Source: Actinomycetes bacterium (GTDB lineage Bacteria > Actinomycetota > Acidimicrobiia > Acidimicrobiales > Palsa-688). Taken from it: a stretch of DNA of 6,482 nt. This document shows, piece after piece, positions 5,890 through 6,482 of this stretch. Each line of letters starts with the position of its first letter. Within the stretch, counting starts at the first letter, position 1. The notes under the pieces are model-generated. The model was not told the origin of the DNA and did not search any database. It saw only the letters and a list, made by a program, of their open reading frames with translations. The position numbers were made by a program, and so were the translations under genes. Location: the NCBI GenBank assembly GCA_021827225.1, contig JAKAXG010000257.1:1-6482 (forward strand). The letters are read 5' to 3'.

Positions 5890-5896
5890 CGGTGAA
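5885..5896. promoter_or_regulatory. Perfect palindrome over the dehydrogenase start codon
   Basis: TTCACCGGTGAA is a perfect 12-bp dyad with a central CG step, spanning the GTG start codon (5889-5887) and part of its spacer to the ribosome binding site. LacI-family operators commonly have a central CG and this size, and such regulators often control sugar and sugar-acid genes. In a GC-rich genome a 12-bp palindrome including TTC/GAA ends is unlikely but not impossible by chance. No regulator gene is in view. Confidence 0.35.
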
Positions 5897-5897
5897 T

Positions 5898-5903
5898 CCT
5901 CCT
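5898..5903 (-). promoter_or_regulatory. Ribosome binding site of the dehydrogenase gene
   Basis: AGGAGG on the minus strand, a full match to the anti-Shine-Dalgarno core, lies 8 nt before GTG 5889. It fixes the start of the alcohol dehydrogenase at this non-ATG codon. Confidence 0.85.
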
Positions 5904-5925
5904 GTCCGCCGTATGGGACAACGCC

Positions 5926-5943
5926 CCGGCGCCCTTGCGCCGG
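5926..5943 (-). promoter_or_regulatory. Hairpin in the dehydrogenase leader
   Basis: CCGGCGC and GCGCCGG form a perfect 7-bp inverted repeat with a 4-nt loop (AAGG in the minus-strand transcript). It lies 22 bp upstream of the AGGAGG ribosome binding site in the 136-bp region shared with the CYTH gene. It could be a leader stem-loop or a protein binding site. No clear -10/-35 pair for the dehydrogenase was found nearby. Confidence 0.4.
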
Positions 5944-6013
5944 TGGCTTACTGCCCAGAGGTCCAGGGAGGTAAACGCCGGGTCCAAAGCGCCGCTACGG
6001 TGATCCCGATGGG

Positions 6014-6019
6014 TATAGG
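6014..6019 (+). promoter_or_regulatory. Possible -10 element of the CYTH gene (leaderless start)
   Basis: TATAGG matches four of six -10 consensus bases and ends 6 nt before the ATG at 6026. Transcription would therefore start at or very near the A of the ATG and give a leaderless message, a common arrangement in actinomycetes. There is no convincing -35. AGGTGAGGG at 6017-6025 could instead be a crowded ribosome binding site. Confidence 0.25.
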
Positions 6020-6025
6020 TGAGGG

Positions 6026-6482
6026 ATGAGCGTCTCGGTCGAGACGGAACGGGAGTTCAAGTTCGACGTCGACGCGGACTTCGACCCACCCGACCTGAGA
6101 CCCGTCGTGGGCCGCACCGTCCGCCTGCCCGAGGTGGAGCACCACACCATCTATTTCGACACGGCCGATCACCGGTTGTGGGCCCGGGGCATCACCCTGA
6201 GGCACCGCCGGCCCGCCGGATCGGGCCCCGAGGCGGGCGAATGGACCCTGAAGCTCCCGGCAGGGGAGGAGCCCGGCGGGGACGGTCCCGGCCCCTCCTC
6301 CCGCTCGGAGCTGACTTGGAACGGCGCCTCCGCTACGGTCCCTGAGGCGGTCCGCGGGGTGCTCGCCGGCGTCATCCGGCGGGCTCCTCTCGTGCAGATA
6401 GCCGAGCTCCACGCCACCCGGAGGAGGCTGCTCCTCCAGGAAAGGGACGCCGAGCAGCCCTGGGCGGAGATCGACGACGACC
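6026..6482 (+). CDS. CYTH-domain protein (triphosphate tunnel metalloenzyme family), 3' end outside the window
   Basis: The first 152 residues of a protein that continues past the window edge. The N-terminus has the defining CYTH ExExK signature at Glu8, Glu10 and Lys12 (ETEREFKF). It is followed by YFDTADHRLWARG (43-55), the basic LRHRR run (58-62), WTLKLP (73-78), RSEL (93-96) and a WAEIDDD strand (146-152), all typical tunnel-wall elements that bind triphosphate and divalent metal. Family members hydrolyse inorganic triphosphate, form cyclic AMP or bind polyphosphate. In actinomycetes this domain is often fused to a C-terminal CHAD domain, which cannot be checked here. The ATG at 6026 is the only start that keeps the ExExK motif near the N-terminus; AGGTGAGGG abuts it. 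It is divergent from the dehydrogenase and probably unrelated to it in function. Family identification is confident. Confidence 0.9.
   Translation, partial: MSVSVETEREFKFDVDADFDPPDLRPVVGRTVRLPEVEHHTIYFDTADHRLWARGITLRHRRPAGSGPEAGEWTLKLPAGEEPGGDGPGPSSRSELTWNGASATVPEAVRGVLAGVIRRAPLVQIAELHATRRRLLLQERDAEQPWAEIDDD

Noticed and set aside
5948..6412. A minus-strand open frame (154 codons) opposite the CYTH gene
   Set aside because: The plus strand encodes the ExExK and other CYTH motifs in order, whereas this frame has none.

Overview
The window is very GC-rich, with strong G/C preference at third codon positions and GTG as well as ATG starts. It has no insertion sequence, tRNA, rRNA or CRISPR array. 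The gene types (an HSD17B4/Hsd4A-like short-chain dehydrogenase, a CYTH-domain protein, a Lys/Ala-rich tail like those of mycobacterial nucleoid proteins) fit a high-GC actinomycete, possibly an acidimicrobial or related environmental lineage. That placement is inferred from style and is not proven by a marker gene.

Layout. At the extreme left a divergent minus-strand gene probably begins and leaves the window (1-34). A 211-bp divergent intergenic region carries a TTGACA-type promoter with a 15-bp palindrome in its spacer. It precedes a plus-strand short-chain dehydrogenase (246-1163), a likely acyl-CoA or steroid-side-chain beta-hydroxy dehydrogenase. This gene converges on a minus-strand block, and a strong intrinsic terminator (1171-1213) lies between the two stop codons. 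Read in its own direction, the minus-strand block is: a zinc-dependent, formaldehyde-dehydrogenase-like alcohol dehydrogenase (5889-4750), a mandelate racemase/enolase superfamily enzyme (4684-3566), a small histidine-rich protein (3475-3140), and a 12-TM MFS transporter (2959-1229). At the right edge a divergent plus-strand CYTH-domain gene starts at 6026 and runs out of the window.

How the genes may work together. The dehydrogenase and enolase-superfamily enzyme are adjacent (65-nt gap) and probably co-transcribed. With the MFS permease they would make a compact uptake, oxidation and dehydration or racemisation module for a small polyol, sugar or hydroxy acid. The substrate cannot be read from the sequence. 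The histidine-rich protein (21 His in its first 75 residues) sits in a gene group whose enzymes need Zn2+ and probably Mg2+; a metal buffering or delivery role is speculative.

Most of the unexplained structure is in the intergenic regions. There is a 17-bp, nearly all-GC hairpin between the dehydrogenase and the enolase-family gene, ending 13 nt before the latter's start codon. There are palindromes over the dehydrogenase start codon and upstream of the transporter, and a nested stem-loop where the transporter's ribosome binding site should be. No clearly new defence, mobile or RNA system was found; the best candidates for novelty are the histidine-rich protein and the large extracytoplasmic insert of the transporter.
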